NCBI RefSeq assembly: GCF_001717955.1
Contig: NZ_CP014168.1
Span: forward strand, 806,001-870,000
From: Sphingomonas panacis
GTDB taxonomy: Bacteria > Pseudomonadota > Alphaproteobacteria > Sphingomonadales > Sphingomonadaceae
Direction: 5' to 3'
DNA: 64,000 nucleotides
Shown: positions 61,616-64,000 of the stretch, in pieces
Layout of the letters: each line of letters starts with the position of its first letter
How positions within the stretch are numbered: the first letter of the stretch is position 1
The notes under the pieces: generated by a model
Database searches by the model: none
Seen by the model: only the letters and a program-made list of their open reading frames with translations
Told to the model about the DNA's origin: nothing
Program-made: the position numbers and the translations under genes

Positions 61616-62617
61616 CTATTTCGTCCGCAACCGCACCCGCCAGGTGTTGAGGAAGGTCGTATTGCCCCGGCACACATCCATCTGCGCCTGCTCGATCAGC
61701 CGGAACAGTTTGCCGTCCCAAAGGAAGTGCTGCGACACCCCGCAATCCCCGTCCCGCGCCTTGCGCGCGTAACTGTAGAGCGAGCCGTTCGCGTAGCTGC
61801 CGTTCGTGACCCGCGGCACCCGCGTCCACCCGCCGAGGCCCGGCGTCGCATCGAGCCGGGCGGGTTTGGCGACGCCCTTGTCGAGCACGAACACCGCCTC
61901 CGTCGGGTTGTCGCCGGTCGTGCGGCACGGCACCAGCACGACGTTGCGCATATGATCGAGCGAATGGACCTGCGCCTTGGCGGCGCCGCGCGCGACCGGA
62001 CATTTGGCACGCCGCAGTAGCGCCTTGATGCGCGCCTGCGTCAACACCGGTGGACGCCCGACCGGCCGCACCACCGGCACGATCGGCAGCACCGGAGCGG
62101 CCGGCACCGCACTCTCCGGCTTGCGTCCGCGCGCGATCGCGGCGGTGACCGTACCGGCGCGGCCCTGCACGCTGTCCATGTAGCGCAGCGCATCGTCGAG
62201 CCCATCGGGCGAAATCCGCGCCAGTTCGCGACCGGTGCCGTCGATCACCGCGATCCGCCGCGCGCCGGGCAGGGCTGCAGCGACCGCGCGCGCGGTCGAA
62301 CCCTCGATCGTCGCGCCGTCTGGCGTGGCGCGGAACGGCCCGCCGACCTGCTCGCCGCCAATTTCGATCGCGAACGGATCTTCGTCGGTGCGCGCGGTCA
62401 GCCACAATTTCCAGCGGCCGGGCGACCCCGCCTCGCGCATCACCGTGAACACCTCGCTCGGCGCCGGGCCGTCTTCGGGATCGAGCGTGGTCAGCGTGCA
62501 GCGATTGGCATTGTCGCACGCCACCGCCCAATCGCCGAACGTGGTGAACGGACCCGGCTTGACCGGCGCGGCCGTCACGGGAAGCGCCGCCGTTAACAGG
62601 AGCGCGAGAGCAGACAT
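61616..62617 (-). CDS. DUF1176-family periplasmic protein
   Basis: The product is 333 residues from the ATG complementary to 62615-62617, preceded by AAGGGG and giving a clean signal peptide (ALALLLTAALPVTAA). A start 18 bases upstream is possible. DUF1176 features are FTTFGDWAVACDNANRCTL near the N-terminus, a Pro-rich middle (PAAPVLPIVPVVRPVG), and a C-terminal half with two Cys pairs (DGDCGVSQHF, MDVCRGNTTFLNTWRV). Function of the family is unknown. It faces egtD with only 3 bases between stops. Confidence 0.85.
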   Translation of the reverse strand: MSALALLLTAALPVTAAPVKPGPFTTFGDWAVACDNANRCTLTTLDPEDGPAPSEVFTVMREAGSPGRWKLWLTARTDEDPFAIEIGGEQVGGPFRATPDGATIEGSTARAVAAALPGARRIAVIDGTGRELARISPDGLDDALRYMDSVQGRAGTVTAAIARGRKPESAVPAAPVLPIVPVVRPVGRPPVLTQARIKALLRRAKCPVARGAAKAQVHSLDHMRNVVLVPCRTTGDNPTEAVFVLDKGVAKPARLDATPGLGGWTRVPRVTNGSYANGSLYSYARKARDGDCGVSQHFLWDGKLFRLIEQAQMDVCRGNTTFLNTWRVRLRTK

Positions 62618-62704
62618 CGGTACAGGCCCCTTCATAGCGGCTGGCAGGTCGGCGAAATGCCGCTAAAGCGTGCGTCGGGATTTTCTTAGGCAAAGGGCCG
62701 GACG

Positions 62705-63574
62705 ATGCAAGCAGTGGGTGTGATCGGCGCAGGCCAGATGGGCGCGGGGATCGCGCAGGTTTCGGCGCAGGCCGGCTACCGCGTGCTGCTGAGCGACGTC
62801 TCGCGCGAGCGCGCCGAGGCCGGCAAGGCGGGCATCGCCAAGGCGCTCGACCGGCTGGTCACCAAGGAGAAACTCGACGCTGCCGCGCGCGACGCGGCGC
62901 TCGCGCTGATCGAGCCGATCGAAGGCGTCGCCGCGATGGGCGATTGCGCGCTGGTGATCGAGGCGGCCACCGAACGCGAGGAGATCAAGCGCGCGATCTT
63001 CGCCGATGTCGGCAAGGTGCTCGGCGCCGACGCGATTCTCGCCTCGAACACCTCGTCGATCCCGATCACCCGGCTGGCGCAGGCCTCGCCCGATCCGGCG
63101 CGCTTCGTCGGCGTGCATTTTTTCAATCCGGTGCCGGTGATGGGGCTGATCGAACTGATCCGCGGCCTCGCTACCTCGGACGCGACCGTAGCTACCGTCG
63201 AAAGCTATGCGCAGTCGCTCGGCAAGCAGGTCGTCCGCGCCAACGACGCGCCCGGTTTCATCGTCAATCGCGTATTGATGCCGATGCTCAACGAGGCGTG
63301 CTTCGCGCTCGGCGAGGGCGTGGCGAGCGTGCGCGACATCGATCTCGGCTGCCAGCTCGGGCTCAACCATCCGATGGGGCCGCTGACGCTCGCCGATTTC
63401 ATCGGGCTCGACACCTGTCTGGAGATCTGCCGCGTGCTGTTCACCAGCACCGGCGACCCCAAGTTCCGCCCGGCGCCGCTGCTCGTGAAATATGTCGAGG
63501 CCGGTTGGTTCGGCCGCAAGACCAAGCGCGGCTTCTACGACTATACCGGCCCCGAGCCGGTGCCGACGCGCTGA
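62705..63574 (+). CDS. 3-hydroxybutyryl-CoA dehydrogenase (3-hydroxyacyl-CoA dehydrogenase family)
   Basis: The product is 289 residues. The NAD-binding loop is GVIGAGQMGAGIAQVSAQAG. The catalytic region has SNTSSIPITRLA and GVHFFNPVPVMGLIELI with the active-site His. The C-terminal helical domain has APGFIVNRVLMPMLNEA and LNHPMGPLTLADFIGLDTCL. A single-domain enzyme of this length serves short-chain 3-hydroxyacyl-CoA oxidation in butyrate, polyhydroxybutyrate or aromatic (PaaH-like) pathways. No partner gene is adjacent, so the pathway is open. Confidence 0.94.
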   Translation: MQAVGVIGAGQMGAGIAQVSAQAGYRVLLSDVSRERAEAGKAGIAKALDRLVTKEKLDAAARDAALALIEPIEGVAAMGDCALVIEAATEREEIKRAIFADVGKVLGADAILASNTSSIPITRLAQASPDPARFVGVHFFNPVPVMGLIELIRGLATSDATVATVESYAQSLGKQVVRANDAPGFIVNRVLMPMLNEACFALGEGVASVRDIDLGCQLGLNHPMGPLTLADFIGLDTCLEICRVLFTSTGDPKFRPAPLLVKYVEAGWFGRKTKRGFYDYTGPEPVPTR

Positions 63575-63636
63575 CCCGGCTCGCGCCGCGCGCCGCGCGG
63601 TGATAGGGACCGACGATGCCCCGACCCGCCGCGATC

Positions 63637-63669
63637 TTGAACGACGTGTTATATTGCTATAATACACGT
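63637..63669 (+). promoter_or_regulatory. Probable promoter of penicillin-binding protein gene, with overlapping dyad
   Basis: TATAAT (63658-63663) has TTGAAC (63637-63642) 15 bases upstream or TCTTGA 17 bases upstream. The -10 lies in an AT-rich pocket flanked by ACGTG (63644-63648) and CACGT (63665-63669), and TTATA/TATAA face each other inside it, making an imperfect dyad. The ATG of the next gene is 38 bases downstream. Confidence 0.5.
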
Positions 63670-63701
63670 GCTGGCCATAGCGAAGGCCGGGCGGAGTGAG
63701 C

Positions 63702-64000
63702 ATGCGGCATTTTCCCTTTGGTTCGGCGAACGACGGCGACCCGCCGTTCGAGCTGACCGGCGGCATGCCGCCGCCGCGCGACCTGAGCGACCCGTACGGC
63801 CGCCGCGCGGCCGAGCCTGAGCCCGACGACGATTTCGACGATGACGACGCCGCGGCGCCGCGGCGCCGCATTGCGTGGGGCCGCTGGATCATGCGCGCCC
63901 TGGGCGCGCTCGTAATTCTGTTTGTGCTGCTGGTCGGCTGGCTCGCCATCACCGCGCCGCTGTCCAAGTCGCTCCAGCCACCGTTGCCGCCGAGCGTCAC
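63702..64000 (+). CDS. mrcA: Class A penicillin-binding protein (PBP1A-like), N-terminal part
   Basis: The frame runs from ATG 63702 off the right edge, giving 99 residues. A cytoplasmic N-terminus rich in Pro, Arg and Asp (EPEPDDDFDDDDAA) precedes one membrane helix, ALGALVILFVLLVGWLAI. It continues TAPLSKSLQPPLPPSV, which resembles the segment before the glycosyltransferase domain in alphaproteobacterial PBP1A proteins. No catalytic domain is within the window, so the assignment rests on this N-terminal pattern. The acidic N-terminus is usual in sphingomonads. Confidence 0.65.
   Translation, partial: MRHFPFGSANDGDPPFELTGGMPPPRDLSDPYGRRAAEPEPDDDFDDDDAAAPRRRIAWGRWIMRALGALVILFVLLVGWLAITAPLSKSLQPPLPPSV

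Noticed and set aside
62663..64000. Minus-strand frame of about 445 residues at the right edge
   Set aside because: It covers the hydroxyacyl-CoA dehydrogenase and the PBP start in antisense, both well supported on the plus strand.

Overview
The window is 64 kb of high-GC DNA that reads like the chromosome of a sphingomonad alphaproteobacterium (Sphingomonas or a close relative). The grounds are the density of large TonB-dependent receptors, HWE-type sensor kinases, ECF sigma/FecR pairs, overlapping ATGA/GTGA gene junctions and a dispersed palindromic repeat. No rRNA, tRNA, CRISPR array or intact insertion sequence was seen. Genus is inferred from gene content only.

Layout. 1-2.5 kb: the end of a TonB-dependent receptor, then a Cu,Zn superoxide dismutase lipoprotein. 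2.7-10.4 kb: a signalling block with a Crp/Fnr regulator, an HWE-type kinase that has lost its phosphoacceptor histidine, a CheR-PAS protein, a 54-residue protein, a CheB methylesterase, an intact PAS-HWE kinase with a single-domain response regulator, and a host-attachment-family protein. 10.8-16.3 kb: a tightly overlapping caa3-type cytochrome c oxidase operon with two extra cytochromes c and CtaG. 16.8-22 kb: an ECF sigma/FecR/STN-receptor siderophore cascade with a PepSY reductase-like protein. 22.9-25.8 kb: a copper P-type ATPase and a CueR-like regulator behind a 19-bp-spacer promoter.

22-32.6 kb looks like a decayed accessory region. It holds remnants of a dienelactone-hydrolase-like enzyme, a sugar-isomerase-like TIM barrel and an acyl-CoA dehydrogenase, plus a frameshifted TetR gene. 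Intact between them are a TetR gene, a secreted type-B carboxylesterase and a TonB receptor that may form a catabolic unit. 32.8-40.3 kb is a two-component system divergent from a complete RND efflux operon, with three CTCCACA repeats at exact 11-bp spacing between them. 40.4-44.7 kb holds a GNAT protein, an SDR/HxlR divergent pair, and a LysR regulator divergent from a subclass B3 metallo-beta-lactamase with glutamate replacing the first zinc histidine. 44.9-53 kb is a second sigma/FecR/STN-receptor cascade feeding a GH106 rhamnosidase.

53.3-64 kb is mostly housekeeping: PEP carboxylase, an HNH protein, GluQ, a HIG1-domain protein, a corrinoid adenosyltransferase that apparently starts at CTG, the ergothioneine genes egtB and egtD, a DUF1176 protein, 3-hydroxyacyl-CoA dehydrogenase and the start of a class A penicillin-binding protein. 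Between gluQ and the HIG1 gene lie three copies of an inverted repeat and a duplicated copy of the gluQ 3' end.
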